Assembly: GCF_014192745.1 (NCBI RefSeq)
Contig: NZ_JACHYJ010000003.1
Location: 62,001-126,000 of the forward strand
Direction: 5' to 3'
Source: Luteimonas sp. RC10
GTDB lineage: Bacteria; Pseudomonadota; Gammaproteobacteria; Xanthomonadales; Xanthomonadaceae
DNA: 64,000 nt
In this document: positions 1 to 13,726 of the stretch, piece after piece
How the letters are laid out: every line of letters begins with the position of its first letter
Numbering within the stretch: the stretch's first letter is position 1
Program-made: the position numbers and the translations under genes
Notes under the pieces: generated by a model
Told to the model about the DNA's origin: nothing
Databases searched by the model: none
What the model saw: the letters and a program-made list of their open reading frames with translations, nothing else

Positions 1-1238
1 GCGTCGACGATGACGTCGTTGGCCTTCCAGATGTGCAGCCCGGCCAGTGCGGTGTCGCCGATCGGCGGCGTCGACGGCAGGTAGACGCCGCGGCCATCGA
101 CCGGGTTGAGCTGCGCGGCGCTGTAGCGCTCGAGCAGGCCGTAGGCCTTGCCGACGACGTAGTCCTCCTGGCCGTGGCCGGGCGCGGTGTGGACCGCGCC
201 GGTGCCGTCCTCGGCCGAGACGTGATCGCCGAGGATCACCGGGATATCGCGCTCGGCATAGAAGGGATGGCCGAGCACCAGGTGCTCGAGCGCGCTGCCG
301 GCCACGCGGCCGTGCACGACGACGTCGCCCTCGACGCCGTAGCGACGCAGCGCGTTCTCGGCCAGCGCATCGGCCAGCACCAGCCAGCGGCGGTGTCCGT
401 CTTGCGCGGCCGGCCCTTCGACCAGCGCGTACTCGAGCTCGGCGCCCAGCGACACGGCCAGCGACGCCGGCAGTGTCCACGGCGTCGTGGTCCAGATCGG
501 CAGCGCGACCTCGACACCGGCAGGCAGCGTGGCGCCGAAGGCGCGTGCGAACGCCGCGGCATCGCGCGCGACGTAGGCGACGTCGATCGCCGGCGAGACC
601 TTGTCGGCGTATTCGATCTCGGCTTCGGCCAGCGCCGAACCGCAGTCGAAACACCAGTGCACCGGCTTGACCCCACGGGTCAGATGGCCGTTGTCGACGA
701 TCTTCGCCAGTGCGCGGATCTCATCGGCCTCGAAGCGGAAGTCCAGCGTGCGATAGGGGTTGTCCCAGTCGCCGATCACGCCCAGGCGTTTGAAATCGCG
801 GCGCTGGATATCGATCTGCTCGTTGGCGTACTCGCGGCACTTGCGCCGGAATTCGACCGCATCGAGCTTGACCCCGACCTTGCCCCACTTCTTCTCGATC
901 GCGATCTCGATCGGCAGGCCGTGGCAGTCCCAGCCCGGGATGTAGGGCGCATCGAAGCCAGCCATGCCCTTGGACTTGACGATGATGTCCTTGAGGATCT
1001 TGTTGACCGCATGGCCAAGGTGGATCGTGCCGTTCGCGTAAGGCGGGCCGTCGTGCAGCACGAACAGCGGACGGCCGCGCGCATGCTCGCGCAACTGGGC
1101 GTACAGGCCGTCCTCCTCCCAGCGCGCCAGCATCGCCGGCTCGCGCTTGGGCAGATCGCCGCGCATCGGAAAGTCGGTCGCCGGCAGGTGGATCGTCGAC
1201 TTGTAGGGGTTCGGGGAATTGTCGGCCTGGGCGCTCAC
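1..1238 (-). CDS. ileS: Isoleucyl-tRNA synthetase, N-terminal part (cut by window edge)
   Basis: Cytoplasmic class I aminoacyl-tRNA synthetase that charges tRNA-Ile. About 412 codons are visible; the C-terminal half lies beyond the left edge. Seen: the HIGH-type ATP signature HLGH at residues 73-76 after PPYANGTI, then the conserved [11 protein letters not shown] block and the start of the CP1 editing insertion (WTTTPWTLP). The chosen start is GTG at 1238, which overlaps the ribF stop as GTGA and gives the usual short N-terminus before YKSTIHLP. The order murJ-ribF-ileS is typical of gammaproteobacteria (lspA usually follows). The 4-nt overlap suggests translational coupling to ribF. Confidence 0.97.
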   Translation of the reverse strand, partial: MSAQADNSPNPYKSTIHLPATDFPMRGDLPKREPAMLARWEEDGLYAQLREHARGRPLFVLHDGPPYANGTIHLGHAVNKILKDIIVKSKGMAGFDAPYIPGWDCHGLPIEIAIEKKWGKVGVKLDAVEFRRKCREYANEQIDIQRRDFKRLGVIGDWDNPYRTLDFRFEADEIRALAKIVDNGHLTRGVKPVHWCFDCGSALAEAEIEYADKVSPAIDVAYVARDAAAFARAFGATLPAGVEVALPIWTTTPWTLPASLAVSLGAELEYALVEGPAAQDGHRRWLVLADALAENALRRYGVEGDVVVHGRVAGSALEHLVLGHPFYAERDIPVILGDHVSAEDGTGAVHTAPGHGQEDYVVGKAYGLLERYSAAQLNPVDGRGVYLPSTPPIGDTALAGLHIWKANDVIVD

Positions 1239-2230
1239 GCGTCGTCCTGTCGTTGCGGTTCTTGTCGTGGAGGGGCGCCGGCGGTCGCCTCGGCGAGCAG
1301 GGCCCGGGCGCGCACGGCGTCCAGATCCATCTGCGCGACCAGGGCGGGCAGGTCGTCGAACTTTTCCTCATCGCGCAGTCGCGCGACGAACTCGACCTCG
1401 ATCCTGCGCCCGTACAGGTCGCCGTCGAAATCGAACAGATGGGCCTCGAGCAGCGGCTCGACGCCGCCGACCGTGGGCCGGGTGCCGAAGCTCGACACCG
1501 ACGGCCACGGCCGGCTTCGATCGGCATCGCTGCCGACGCCATGCACGCGCGTGGCGTAGATGCCGCGCAGCGCCGGCACCTTGCCGCCGAAGCGCAGGTT
1601 CGCAGTCGGATAGCCGAGCGTGCGGCCGAGCTGCTGGCCGCGCACCACGCGACCGGAGACGGCATACGGCCGTCCGAGCAAGCGGGCGGCATGGACGAAA
1701 TCGCCGGCCACGAGTGCGGCCCGGATATGCGTGCTCGATACCCGCTCGCCATCGATCGCCAGCGGCGCGATCTCGCCGGCGACGAAGCCGGCCTCGCACC
1801 CCAGTGCCTGCAGCGTCGCCAGATCGCCGGCGCGCCGGTGCCCGAACCGGAAGCCCGGTCCGACCCAGACCTCGCGTGCACCCAGCCGCGCCAGCAGTAC
1901 CTGCTCGACGAAGGCCTCGGGCGACATCGCCGCCATCCGCGCATCGAAGCGCAGCAGCCCGATGACGTCGGCACCGAGCGTGCGCAGGCCCTCGATCTTC
2001 GCCCGCACCGGCCCCAGCCGCGGTGGCGGCGCGTCGGCGGCGAAGAACTCGCGCGGCAGCGGTTCGAAGCTCAAGGCCGCGGCCGCGACGCCCAGCGCGC
2101 GCGCGCGCGCGACCGCGTGGCGCACCAGCGCCTGGTGTCCGAGGTGCAGGCCGTCGAACGCCCCGATGCAGACCACGCTGCCGTCGGCACACTCGGACCC
2201 GCCGGCGATGTCGCGGAACAGCCTGCTCAT
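1235..2230 (-). CDS. ribF: Bifunctional riboflavin kinase / FAD synthetase
   Basis: Makes FMN from riboflavin and then FAD (331 aa, normal length). The N-terminal nucleotidyltransferase domain shows [10 protein letters not shown] near residues 22-31; the C-terminal flavokinase domain shows [11 protein letters not shown] and later GTRPTVGG. The ATG at 2230 (MSRLFRDI) was preferred to an in-frame ATG 13 codons upstream because that extension (LAPLPPRRD) looks non-coding and family members start shortly before the GAFDG block. The 3' end overlaps the ileS GTG start by 4 nt. It lies about 115 nt downstream of murJ on the same strand, so a murJ-ribF-ileS transcript is likely. Confidence 0.96.
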   Translation of the reverse strand: MSRLFRDIAGGSECADGSVVCIGAFDGLHLGHQALVRHAVARARALGVAAAALSFEPLPREFFAADAPPPRLGPVRAKIEGLRTLGADVIGLLRFDARMAAMSPEAFVEQVLLARLGAREVWVGPGFRFGHRRAGDLATLQALGCEAGFVAGEIAPLAIDGERVSSTHIRAALVAGDFVHAARLLGRPYAVSGRVVRGQQLGRTLGYPTANLRFGGKVPALRGIYATRVHGVGSDADRSRPWPSVSSFGTRPTVGGVEPLLEAHLFDFDGDLYGRRIEVEFVARLRDEEKFDDLPALVAQMDLDAVRARALLAEATAGAPPRQEPQRQDDA

Positions 2231-2344
2231 GGCGTCTCGTCGGGGCGGAAGCGGCGCCAGGCACCGCATTCCGGAAGGTGACCGGAGATTATAGCGGGCG
2301 CGGCCGCCGCGCCGCGGACCGCATGGGCCCGCTCGCTGCGACAG

Positions 2345-3937
2345 TCAGTGCCGCAGGTGCCGCGGCCGCAAGCCCAACGCCACCATTGCGAGGCCGTAGG
2401 CGGCCGCACCGGCGCCGATCACCAGCGCCAGCCAGGCGATGCGGTGCTGCCAGCCGCTGATCGCGGTCCACTCGCCGATCCAACCGCGAAGTGCAAGCAC
2501 CACCGCGGCCATCGCCACGCAGGCGCCGGCCAGCCGCAGCAGGTAGCGCCCCCAGCCCGGCTCGGGCACGAAGATCGCGCGACGGCGCAGGTAGCGCCAC
2601 AGCAGCGCCGCATTGACCACGCCCGCCAGCGCCGTCGCCAGCGCGATACCGCCGTGCGCCCCGGGCACCGCGTAGAACCACAGCGGCGTGGTCAGCGCGA
2701 CGGTGAGTGCGACATTGGCCGCGACCGTCCAGATCGCCGCACGCATCGGCGTCTTGGTGTCCTGGCGAGCGTAGAACGCCGGGGCCAGCACCTTGCTGAG
2801 CATGAACGCCGGCACGCCCAGGCTCATCGCGGTCAGGCTGACTGCGGCCATCCGCGTGTCGTAGGCGCCGAACGCGCCGTAGTTGTAGACGGTCGCGGTG
2901 ATCGGCTCGGCCAGCAGCAGCAGGCCCAGACCGGCCGGCACGCCGGCCAGCAGCGCCATGCGCAGCCCCCAGTCCAGCGACTGGCTGTAGCCCTGCGCGT
3001 CCTGGGCCGCGTGCCGGCGCGAGAGGTGCGGCAGGATCACCGTGCCCAGCGCGACGCCGAACAGGCCGAGCGGGAACTCGATCAGCCGATCCGAGTAGTA
3101 CAGCCAGTCGACGCTGCCGCTGGCCAGCAGCGAGGCGAACGCGGTGCCCACGATCAGGTTGACCTGGGCAACCGACGAGGAGAACAGCGTCGGCAGCATC
3201 AGCCGCCCGACCTTGCGCACCTCGGCATGGCCGAAGCCCGGCCGCAGCCGCGGCCGCAAGCCCAGCCGGCCCAGCGCCGGCCACAGCAGCGCCAACTGCA
3301 GGAATCCGGCGATCAGCACACCCCAGGCCAGGCCCTGAGGCGGCAGCGCGAAGCGCGGCGCCAGCCACAGCATCGCGGCGATCATCGTCAGGTTGTGCAG
3401 CACCGGGGTGAACGCCGGCAAGCCGAAGCGGCCGTGGCTGTTGAGGATCGACGCGGCCAGCGACATCAGCGAGATGAACAACAGATACGGGAAGGTGATC
3501 CGCAGCATCTGCGCGGTCTGTGCCAGCAGTTCGGGCTGGTCGGCCCAGCCGGGCGCGAACAGCCGCGCGACCAGTGGCGCCAGCAGCATGCCCGCCGCGC
3601 AGACCACCAGCACCACCGCGCACAGCGCACCGGCCATGTGGTCGACGAAGGACTTGAGCGCCGCCCGGTCGCCGCGCTCCTTGATCTCGTTGAGCACCGG
3701 CACGAAGGCCATCGCCATCGAGCCCTCGGCAAACACCCGGCGCAGGAAATTGGGGATGCGATAGGCGACAATGAAGGCGCTCATCGCCCCGCCGGTCCCG
3801 AAAAGGGTCGCCTGCAACATGTCGCGGGCGAAGCCGGCAATGCGCGACAGCAGGGTCATCGCGCTGAACACCGCGCTCGAGCGCAGCAGCCCGCCTCGGG
3901 CCTTGGGGGCGGCGGCCACCGGATCGGGCGCGGTCAC
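2345..3937 (-). CDS. murJ: Lipid II flippase MurJ
   Basis: Polytopic MOP-superfamily inner-membrane protein that flips lipid-linked peptidoglycan precursor. About 530 aa with 13-14 hydrophobic segments; conserved SRIAGFARD and AYRIPNFLRR(V/L)FAEG near the N-terminus and GVALGTVILPHLSR in the middle identify the family. Start uncertain: the frame is open to a TTG at 3973, but that codon overlaps a -10-like TATACT on the minus strand, so GTG at 3937 is preferred. No clear Shine-Dalgarno sequence precedes it. The gene is divergent from rpsT with about 120 nt between start codons. Confidence 0.93.
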   Translation of the reverse strand: MTAPDPVAAAPKARGGLLRSSAVFSAMTLLSRIAGFARDMLQATLFGTGGAMSAFIVAYRIPNFLRRVFAEGSMAMAFVPVLNEIKERGDRAALKSFVDHMAGALCAVVLVVCAAGMLLAPLVARLFAPGWADQPELLAQTAQMLRITFPYLLFISLMSLAASILNSHGRFGLPAFTPVLHNLTMIAAMLWLAPRFALPPQGLAWGVLIAGFLQLALLWPALGRLGLRPRLRPGFGHAEVRKVGRLMLPTLFSSSVAQVNLIVGTAFASLLASGSVDWLYYSDRLIEFPLGLFGVALGTVILPHLSRRHAAQDAQGYSQSLDWGLRMALLAGVPAGLGLLLLAEPITATVYNYGAFGAYDTRMAAVSLTAMSLGVPAFMLSKVLAPAFYARQDTKTPMRAAIWTVAANVALTVALTTPLWFYAVPGAHGGIALATALAGVVNAALLWRYLRRRAIFVPEPGWGRYLLRLAGACVAMAAVVLALRGWIGEWTAISGWQHRIAWLALVIGAGAAAYGLAMVALGLRPRHLRH

Positions 3938-3964
3938 CGCCGCAGTCCGTTCAGGCCGGGCCTG

Positions 3965-3993
3965 TTGACGCAAGTATATGAAAGCACCATAAT
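3965..3993 (+). promoter_or_regulatory. Sigma70-type promoter for rpsT
   Basis: TTGACG (3965-3970), a 17-nt spacer and CATAAT (3988-3993) form a near-consensus housekeeping promoter. Transcription would start around 4000, leaving a leader of about 60 nt before the rpsT start. The surrounding 60 nt is AT-rich for this genome. Confidence 0.8.
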
Positions 3994-4061
3994 TTCCTGC
4001 TCAAATTTCCATTGGTCCGGCCAAGCCGGATTTTCACACGTCCAGCTTCCAGGAATCCATC

Positions 4062-4334
4062 GTGGCAAACATCAAGTCCGCCAAGAAGCGCGCCAAGCAG
4101 ACCGTCGTGCGCAACGCGCGCAACTCCGCCCAGCGCTCGCAGCTCCGCACCGCCGTCAAGAAGGTGCTCAAGGCGCTCGACGCCAACGACGCCGCCGGCG
4201 CGCAGGAGGCATTCAATGTCGCCCAGCCGATCCTCGACCGTTTCAGCTCGCGCGGCCTGATCCACAAGAACAAGGCTGCCCGCCATAAGAGCCGCCTGTC
4301 GGCCCGCATCAAGGCGCTCAAGGCCGCTGCCTGA
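4062..4334 (+). CDS. rpsT: 30S ribosomal protein S20
   Basis: Small-subunit primary binding protein of 16S rRNA, 90 aa, Lys/Arg/Ala-rich. The N-terminus [13 protein letters not shown] and C-terminal [16 protein letters not shown] are diagnostic. The start codon is GTG at 4062 with AGGAA at 4051-4055, six nt upstream. A weak start is in keeping with the known non-AUG start of E. coli rpsT, which takes part in autoregulation; whether that applies here is inference. It has its own promoter and an intrinsic terminator, so it is probably monocistronic. Confidence 0.98.
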   Translation: MANIKSAKKRAKQTVVRNARNSAQRSQLRTAVKKVLKALDANDAAGAQEAFNVAQPILDRFSSRGLIHKNKAARHKSRLSARIKALKAAA

Positions 4335-4369
4335 GCCCTGCCCGGCCGCCTCGGCGGTCGATGCGAAAG

Positions 4370-4393
4370 AACCCGGCTCCGGCCGGGTTTTTT
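4370..4393 (+). terminator. Intrinsic terminator of rpsT
   Basis: Perfect 8-bp GC-rich stem (AACCCGGC / GCCGGGTT), 4-nt loop TCCG, then six T residues, beginning 36 nt after the rpsT stop. Confidence 0.92.
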
Positions 4394-4459
4394 GTTGGTG
4401 TTCGCCAAGTCAGGAAATCCTGCTTCGGCCAACACAACCCCTGAAGTCGACGGCTCGCA

Positions 4460-4514
4460 AAACCGGGGTCAGAGTGCAATTTCGTCTTGCGAAATTGCAC
4501 TCTGACCCCGGTTT
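4460..4514. repeat. 25-bp perfect inverted repeat containing GGGGTCAGAGTGCAATT
   Basis: Two 25-nt arms (4460-4484 and 4490-4514) are exact reverse complements around a 5-nt loop. The core GGGGTCAGAGTGCAATT resembles intergenic palindromes that I recall from Xanthomonadaceae, often near REP-associated transposases. No transposase gene is nearby. There is no T tract, so a terminator role is not obvious. Confidence 0.85.
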
Positions 4515-4544
4515 GCAGAAAGCCATGATCCTGGAGCCGCAGTG

Positions 4545-4652
4545 CGTTGCGCCTGCCGGGGATTGCGGAGAGCGGGCCACGGATGGCCCGCGGCGGCGAG
4601 TCAGTCATGGATGAGTGACCGAGCCGAGAAGCAACCCCCGGCAGGCGCAACG
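4545..4652. repeat. REP/BIME-like compound inverted repeat
   Basis: Outer arms of 22 nt (4545-4566 and 4631-4652) match as reverse complements with one mismatch. Between them sits a second hairpin (CGGGCCA / TGGCCCG) and an imperfect palindrome around GTCAGTCATGGATGAGTGAC. This nested layout is typical of bacterial interspersed mosaic elements. With the preceding 25-bp palindrome it fills the gap between rpsT and obgE, and no gene is visible there. Confidence 0.7.
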
Positions 4653-4710
4653 CTGTCACCGAAGCCCACCCTCACCGTGATCGAAGGCTCACCACACAAG
4701 CCTGCACAAG

Positions 4711-4736
4711 AAAAAGCCCGGCCAGAGGCCGGGCTT
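4711..4736 (-). terminator. Intrinsic terminator of obgE
   Basis: Perfect 10-bp stem (AAGCCCGGCC / GGCCGGGCTT) with a 3-nt loop. On the minus strand it is followed by a run of five T residues, about 30 nt downstream of the obgE stop. Confidence 0.88.
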
Positions 4737-4762
4737 CAAAGGAGGCAAATGCTGGCGACAGA

Positions 4763-6611
<1,849 letters not shown>

Positions 6612-6615
6612 AAAC

Positions 6616-6644
6616 GGAAAGCCCCGCTGTCCGCGGGGCTTTCC
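6616..6644 (-). terminator. Hairpin downstream of rpmA
   Basis: Perfect 12-bp stem (GGAAAGCCCCGC / GCGGGGCTTTCC) with a 5-nt loop about 30 nt after the rpmA stop. The downstream T tract is poor (CGTTTG), so it is probably a partial terminator or an mRNA-stabilising structure between rplU-rpmA and the next gene. Confidence 0.6.
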
Positions 6645-6673
6645 GGGTCCAACATGCCTCGAAGCGAAGATGC

Positions 6674-6934
6674 TCAGACCTCGGCGACGACGTTGACGGT
6701 GCGGCGGTTCTTCGGACCCTTGGTCGTGAACTCGACTTTGCCGTCGACCAGCGCGTACAGCGTGTGGTCGCGACCCAGGCCGACGCCGCTGCCCGGATGG
6801 AACTGGGTGCCGCGCTGACGCACGATGATGTTGCCCGCTTCGATGGCCTGGCCACCGTAGATCTTGACGCCGAGGTACTTCGGGTTGGAGTCGCGGCCGT
6901 TGCGCGAGGAACCTACGCCCTTCTTGTGTGCCAT
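6674..6934 (-). CDS. rpmA: 50S ribosomal protein L27
   Basis: 86 aa, universal L27 with [17 protein letters not shown] at the N-terminus and [18 protein letters not shown] in the core. Its N-terminal tail reaches the peptidyl-transferase centre in known ribosomes. It follows rplU by 12 nt, the conserved rplU-rpmA operon. The SD-like GGAGCA lies just upstream of the ATG. Confidence 0.98.
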   Translation of the reverse strand: MAHKKGVGSSRNGRDSNPKYLGVKIYGGQAIEAGNIIVRQRGTQFHPGSGVGLGRDHTLYALVDGKVEFTTKGPKNRRTVNVVAEV

Positions 6935-6946
6935 GCCTGCTGCTCC

Positions 6947-7267
6947 TTACTTGCTGCCACCGGCGATGCCGGTGATCTCGATTTCGGTGTAGTGCTGACG
7001 GTGCCCCTGCCGCTTCATGTGGTGCTTGCGGCGGCGGAACTTGATGATGCGGATCTTCTCGGCGCGGCCGTGCGACTTGATCGTCGCGCTGACGCTGGCG
7101 CCGGCGAGCGCATCGCCGAGCTTCACGCCGTCGGCGTCGCCGAGCAGCAGCACCTTGTCGAACTTGATCTCGCTACCGACGTCGCCGTCGAGCTTCTCGA
7201 CGCGCAGCGTCTCGCCCGCCATCACGCGGTACTGCTTGCCGCCCGTCACCAGGACTGCATAACTCAT
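6947..7267 (-). CDS. rplU: 50S ribosomal protein L21
   Basis: 106 aa, [26 protein letters not shown] and the C-terminal [19 protein letters not shown] are diagnostic of L21, which binds 23S rRNA domain I. The ATG at 7267 has the strong Shine-Dalgarno AGAGGAAG eight nt upstream. It is the first gene of rplU-rpmA and is driven by a clear promoter at 7329-7358. Confidence 0.98.
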   Translation of the reverse strand: MSYAVLVTGGKQYRVMAGETLRVEKLDGDVGSEIKFDKVLLLGDADGVKLGDALAGASVSATIKSHGRAEKIRIIKFRRRKHHMKRQGHRQHYTEIEITGIAGGSK

Positions 7268-7328
7268 GACCAGACTTCCTCTGTAGTTATTGTGGTCGCT
7301 GCCGCCATCGAGGGCGGACAGAAGCGGA

Positions 7329-7358
7329 ATTGTAATGCGATCAGCGGCTTGCGGTCAA
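7329..7358 (-). promoter_or_regulatory. Sigma70-type promoter for rplU-rpmA
   Basis: Read on the minus strand: TTGACC (7358-7353), an 18-nt spacer and TACAAT (7334-7329). The start of transcription falls about 50 nt before the rplU ATG. Confidence 0.8.
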
Positions 7359-7580
7359 ACCGCCCCAGCCCGGACGCGCGCGGGCGGCGCCTGGCGGGCC
7401 AGGAGCCGGCCCTGGCGCCTGAACCGCCTCGTCTCACGGTCTGCGACCGGCCCCCGTCACACTGGCGTTCGGCCGATTTGCCCCCAAATGACCGGCTCGG
7501 TAGTCTGACCGATTGCCCGTTCCCGCGCCCCCTTGGGGTGCGTGCGTGCCTCCCCCGCCCTCCAACCGGACCTGACGTCG
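7359..7580. other. Divergent intergenic region rplU/uvrA
   Basis: About 220 nt between the rplU promoter and uvrA. I looked for a LexA operator (CTG-N10-CAG or an AT-rich palindrome) before uvrA and saw none. No convincing -35/-10 pair for uvrA was found. The sequence is uniformly GC-rich. Confidence 0.5.
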
Positions 7581-10627
<3,047 letters not shown>

Positions 10628-10631
<4 letters not shown>

Positions 10632-11032
10632 ATGAAGCGAAGGTGCTGATCCGCGTGCCGATCGAGTTGCGCTGGCGCGACCTCGACGCGTTCGACCACG
10701 TCAACAACGCGACCTTCATGACCTATCTGGAGGAAGCGCGCATCCGCTGGTTCGACTCGGTCGGCGAACCCTGGGTCACCGATGCCACCGCGCCGCTGCT
10801 GGCGGCGGTGCAGATGAACTACCGGCAGCCGATCCCCTACCCCTCGCGCATCGTCGTCGAGTTGTCGGCGCAGCGCGTGGGCACGACCAGCGTCACGGTC
10901 GGCCACCGCATCGTGTCCGAGGACGGCGCCACGCTGCATGCCGATGGCCACGTGGTCGTGGTGTGGATCGACCGCGCGACCGGACGGCCAACGGCACTGC
11001 CCGAGTCGGTGCGGACCAAGGCGCTGGCCTGA
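10628..11032 (+). CDS. 4HBT hot-dog acyl-CoA thioesterase
   Basis: 134 aa hot-dog fold of the 4-hydroxybenzoyl-CoA thioesterase type. [29 protein letters not shown] is the family signature, with the Asp of [10 protein letters not shown] in the usual catalytic position. It would hydrolyse an acyl-CoA; the substrate cannot be told. The ATG at 10628 overlaps the uvrA stop (ATGA), so the two are translationally coupled although functionally unrelated. The start inside the longer open frame is fixed by this overlap and by the family N-terminus. Confidence 0.9.
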
Positions 11033-11192
11033 GTCGAAGGCTGCGTGTCCCTGCGGATCGGGGCCACTGCGATGGCTCGCTCGGCCCGGAAGGCACGCAC
11101 GCGGGGTGACGTGCCGCATACAGCGGGCCGGCCGATCGGGCGCGCCGGCGGCATCGGCTACCATCGCCGCTCCATCTGCCGGAAGGTCCGCG

Positions 11193-11948
11193 ATGCCGTC
11201 CCCGATCGAGATCCTCGCCCATGGCCCGATCCGCGAGCTGCGGCTCGCACGCGCGCCGGTCAATGCGCTCGACCCGACACTGTGCCGGGCGCTGCGCGAG
11301 GCCGTCGAGGCGGCGGCCGACGACGGCGTCGCCGGTCTGGTGCTGTCGGGCCAGCCGCGGTTCTTCTCCGCGGGGCTCGACGTGCCCTACCTGCTGACGC
11401 TCGATGCGACCGCGCTGCGCGCGGCCTGGGACGGTTTCTTCGACGCCGTGCGCGCGATCGCGGCCTCGCCTGTCCCGATTGCGGCGGCGATCACCGGCCA
11501 CGCGCCGGCCGGCGGCTGTGTGCTGGCGCTGGCCTGCGACTACCGGGTGATGACACGCGGCGAGTTCGGGATCGGCCTCAACGAAACCCAGGTCGGGCTG
11601 GTCGCGCCGATCGGGATCCAGCAGCTGATGCGGCGCACCGTAGGCCAGCGCCAGGCCGAACGCCTGCTGGTGGGCGGCCTGCAGGTCGATCCGGACGAGG
11701 CCCTGCGGCTCGGGCTGGTCGACGCCCTGGCCGAGCCCGAGGACACAGTGCCGGCCGCCTGCAGCTGGCTGCGCTCGCTGCTGGCATTGCCGCAGGCGCC
11801 GATGCGCGAAACGCGCCGGATCGCACGCGCCGATCTTATCGACGCGCTGCTGCCCGACCGGCTCGATCTCGACCGCCAACTCGCCGCCTGGCAGGCGCCC
11901 GACACCCAGGCCGGGCTGCGCGCCCTGGTGGCGCGGCTGGGGCGCTGA
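11193..11948 (+). CDS. Enoyl-CoA hydratase/isomerase family protein
   Basis: 251 aa crotonase fold. Oxyanion-hole segments are FFSAGLDVPYL (near residue 60) and AAITGHAPAGGCVLALACDYRVM (near 100-120). The Glu pair of true hydratases is not obvious: the first position reads as a small residue in GGCVLALACDY, while the second region reads GLNETQVGL. Delta3-delta2-enoyl-CoA isomerase activity is therefore as likely as hydration. The ATG at 11193 has GGAAGG six nt upstream. A TACCAT hexamer at about 11159 could be a -10. The gene is separated from the thioesterase by 160 nt and converges on the sulfurtransferase gene. Confidence 0.85.
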   Translation: MPSPIEILAHGPIRELRLARAPVNALDPTLCRALREAVEAAADDGVAGLVLSGQPRFFSAGLDVPYLLTLDATALRAAWDGFFDAVRAIAASPVPIAAAITGHAPAGGCVLALACDYRVMTRGEFGIGLNETQVGLVAPIGIQQLMRRTVGQRQAERLLVGGLQVDPDEALRLGLVDALAEPEDTVPAACSWLRSLLALPQAPMRETRRIARADLIDALLPDRLDLDRQLAAWQAPDTQAGLRALVARLGR

Positions 11949-11991
11949 CGCGTCGCGCAACGACGGTACACGCGTCGCGCGAGCGCAGGGT

Positions 11992-12855
11992 CTAGGGTCC
12001 GGTTGCCACCGGACGCGCGGGATCGTCGATCCAGCCGCTCCATGACCCGGTGTACAGCCGCGCACCGTCGAGTCCGGCATGCGCCATTGCCAATAGATGA
12101 TGGCAGGCGGTCACGCCCGAGCCGCACATCGCGACCAGCGCCGAAGGCGGATGGCCGTCGAGCAGCGCATCGAACTCGCGCGCCAGTGCATCGGCAGGCT
12201 TGAACCGACCGTCGAGCAGGTTGTCCATATACGGCCGGTTGATCGCGCCGGGTACGTGGCCGGCGCGCGGATCGATCGGTTCGACCTCGCCGCGGAACCG
12301 GGGCGCCGCGCGGGCATCGACCAGCAGGCCACCCGTGGCGACGTGGCGCTGCACATCATCGGCCGTGTGCAGCAGCACATCGGCGTCGAAGGCGCCGGCG
12401 ACCTCACGCGGCAGATGCACCGGCGTCTGCGCCTCGACCGGCAACCCCAGCGTGGTCCAGCGTGCCCAACCGCCGTCGAGCACCGCGACCCGGCGATGGC
12501 CGAAGCTGCGCAACAGCCACCACAGCCGCGCGGCAAATGCGCCGTCGCCGTCGTCGCAGGCCACGACCTGGGTGGCGGCATCGATCCCCCAGCGCCCCAG
12601 CACCTGCGCGAACGCCGCTGCCGTCGGCCAGGGATGGCGGCCGCGGCCCGGACCGTGTGGCCCCGACAGGTCGCGATCGAGATGCGCGTACACCGCGCCG
12701 GGCACGTGCGCAGCGCGCCAAGCGCGTTCGCCGGCATCGACGGCCGCGGCCGAGGCCGCGAGCGAGAACCGGCAATCGACCACGCGCAGATCCTCGCGTC
12801 CGAGCGCTGCGGCCAGCGCCTCGGCAGATACCAGCGTGCGCCACTCGGTGCTCAT
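11992..12855 (-). CDS. sseA: Rhodanese-type sulfurtransferase (3-mercaptopyruvate sulfurtransferase-like)
   Basis: 287 aa, two rhodanese domains. The C-terminal active-site loop reads CGSGVTAC, the pattern of 3-mercaptopyruvate sulfurtransferases (CGxGVTA) rather than thiosulfate rhodaneses. The N-terminal domain has HVPGAVYAHLDRDLSG; the linker has the conserved RPYMDNLLDGRFK-like block. Cytoplasmic; transfers sulfane sulfur from 3-mercaptopyruvate to thiols or cyanide. Its ATG overlaps the stop of the Nudix gene (ATGA), making it the last gene of a three-gene coupled operon. Confidence 0.92.
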   Translation of the reverse strand: MSTEWRTLVSAEALAAALGREDLRVVDCRFSLAASAAAVDAGERAWRAAHVPGAVYAHLDRDLSGPHGPGRGRHPWPTAAAFAQVLGRWGIDAATQVVACDDGDGAFAARLWWLLRSFGHRRVAVLDGGWARWTTLGLPVEAQTPVHLPREVAGAFDADVLLHTADDVQRHVATGGLLVDARAAPRFRGEVEPIDPRAGHVPGAINRPYMDNLLDGRFKPADALAREFDALLDGHPPSALVAMCGSGVTACHHLLAMAHAGLDGARLYTGSWSGWIDDPARPVATGP

Positions 12856-13478
12856 GCGCGCTCCAGATGACGACGCAGGTTCAACAGGATCGATGCGGTC
12901 ACGCCCCAGATGCGGTGGGTCGGCGCATCGGGCAGCGTCTCGTACTCGAGCACATGGCGCGTGCGTCCAGCGAAGACGATGTCGACCCGGCGCAGCTTCG
13001 CCGGCGACATCAGAAAATCCAGCGGCACCTCGAACACCTCGGCGACCTCGCCCGGATCGGGCACGGGCGCAAAATCGGGATCGAGCATCGCCACCACCGG
13101 CACTACGCGGTAGCCGGTGACAGTCGCCAGCGGATCGAGAAAGCCCAGCGGCGCAGCCTGGGTGGGCGCAAGCCCGATCTCCTCGTTCGCCTCGCGCAAT
13201 GCGGCCTGCAGCGGGCCGCCATCCTCGGGCTCGAGCCGGCCGCCGGGGAAGCTGACCTGGCCGGCGTGATGGCGCAGCGTGTCGGTCCGCCGCGTCAGCA
13301 ACGCCTGCAGGCCATGCTCACGCTCGACCAGCCCGACCAGCACCGCGGCCTCGCGCAAGGTCGCGTCCGGCCCAAGCAGGCCCTCGAGCTCGTCGGCATT
13401 CCAGCCGCGTGTGGTCGGCGCGCCGTCGAGGGGATGCAACACCCGGCGCAGGCGTGCTGCGAGGACAGGTGGCGTCAT
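12852..13478 (-). CDS. Nudix hydrolase, probable CoA pyrophosphatase
   Basis: 208 aa. The signature LLTRRTDTLRHHAGQVSFPGG followed by the Nudix helix ending LREANEEIGL is typical of CoA diphosphatases (NudL type), which cleave CoA to 4'-phosphopantetheine and 3',5'-ADP. The open frame extends 95 codons upstream, but that part is antisense-like. The ATG at 13478 overlaps the upstream DUF1289 stop (ATGA) and gives the family length. It is coupled on both sides by 4-nt overlaps. Confidence 0.92.
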   Translation of the reverse strand: MTPPVLAARLRRVLHPLDGAPTTRGWNADELEGLLGPDATLREAAVLVGLVEREHGLQALLTRRTDTLRHHAGQVSFPGGRLEPEDGGPLQAALREANEEIGLAPTQAAPLGFLDPLATVTGYRVVPVVAMLDPDFAPVPDPGEVAEVFEVPLDFLMSPAKLRRVDIVFAGRTRHVLEYETLPDAPTHRIWGVTASILLNLRRHLERA

Positions 13479-13660
13479 GCGCGCGCGGCCTGGCGGGCGG
13501 GCAAGACCACCTCCATCAGGTGCCGGCGCTGGGCGTCGCTCATCTGCAGCCAGCGCCCGATCTCCTCGGTGCTGCGCAGGCAGCCGTGGCAACGGCCCTG
13601 GTCGTCGAGCGTGCACACGCCGGTGCACGACGTCGGCACGGCGCGGAAGGAAGCATCCAT
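13475..13660 (-). CDS. DUF1289 family small cysteine protein
   Basis: 61 aa. The pattern C-TGVC-x8-CHGC (CTGVCTLDDQGRCHGC) followed by EIxRW is the DUF1289 signature. The four cysteines could bind a metal or an Fe-S cluster; the function is unknown. First gene of the coupled operon with the Nudix hydrolase and the sulfurtransferase. In many proteobacteria DUF1289 genes sit next to metabolic genes without a common theme. Confidence 0.88.
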   Translation of the reverse strand: MDASFRAVPTSCTGVCTLDDQGRCHGCLRSTEEIGRWLQMSDAQRRHLMEVVLPARQAARA

Positions 13661-13726
13661 CGCGCCATTCTAGCGGCGCGACGCACGCGCCGCGTGCGCT
13701 TGATGATGTGGGCCCCGGACACGACA

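Noticed and set aside
6616-6644. Ribosomal-protein-binding leader or riboswitch between rpmA and the next gene
   Set aside because: A single simple hairpin without further conserved features; terminator or stabiliser is the simpler reading.
7268-7580. LexA/SOS operator upstream of uvrA
   Set aside because: Neither CTG-N10-CAG nor the AT-rich palindrome seen in some Xanthomonas was found in this stretch.
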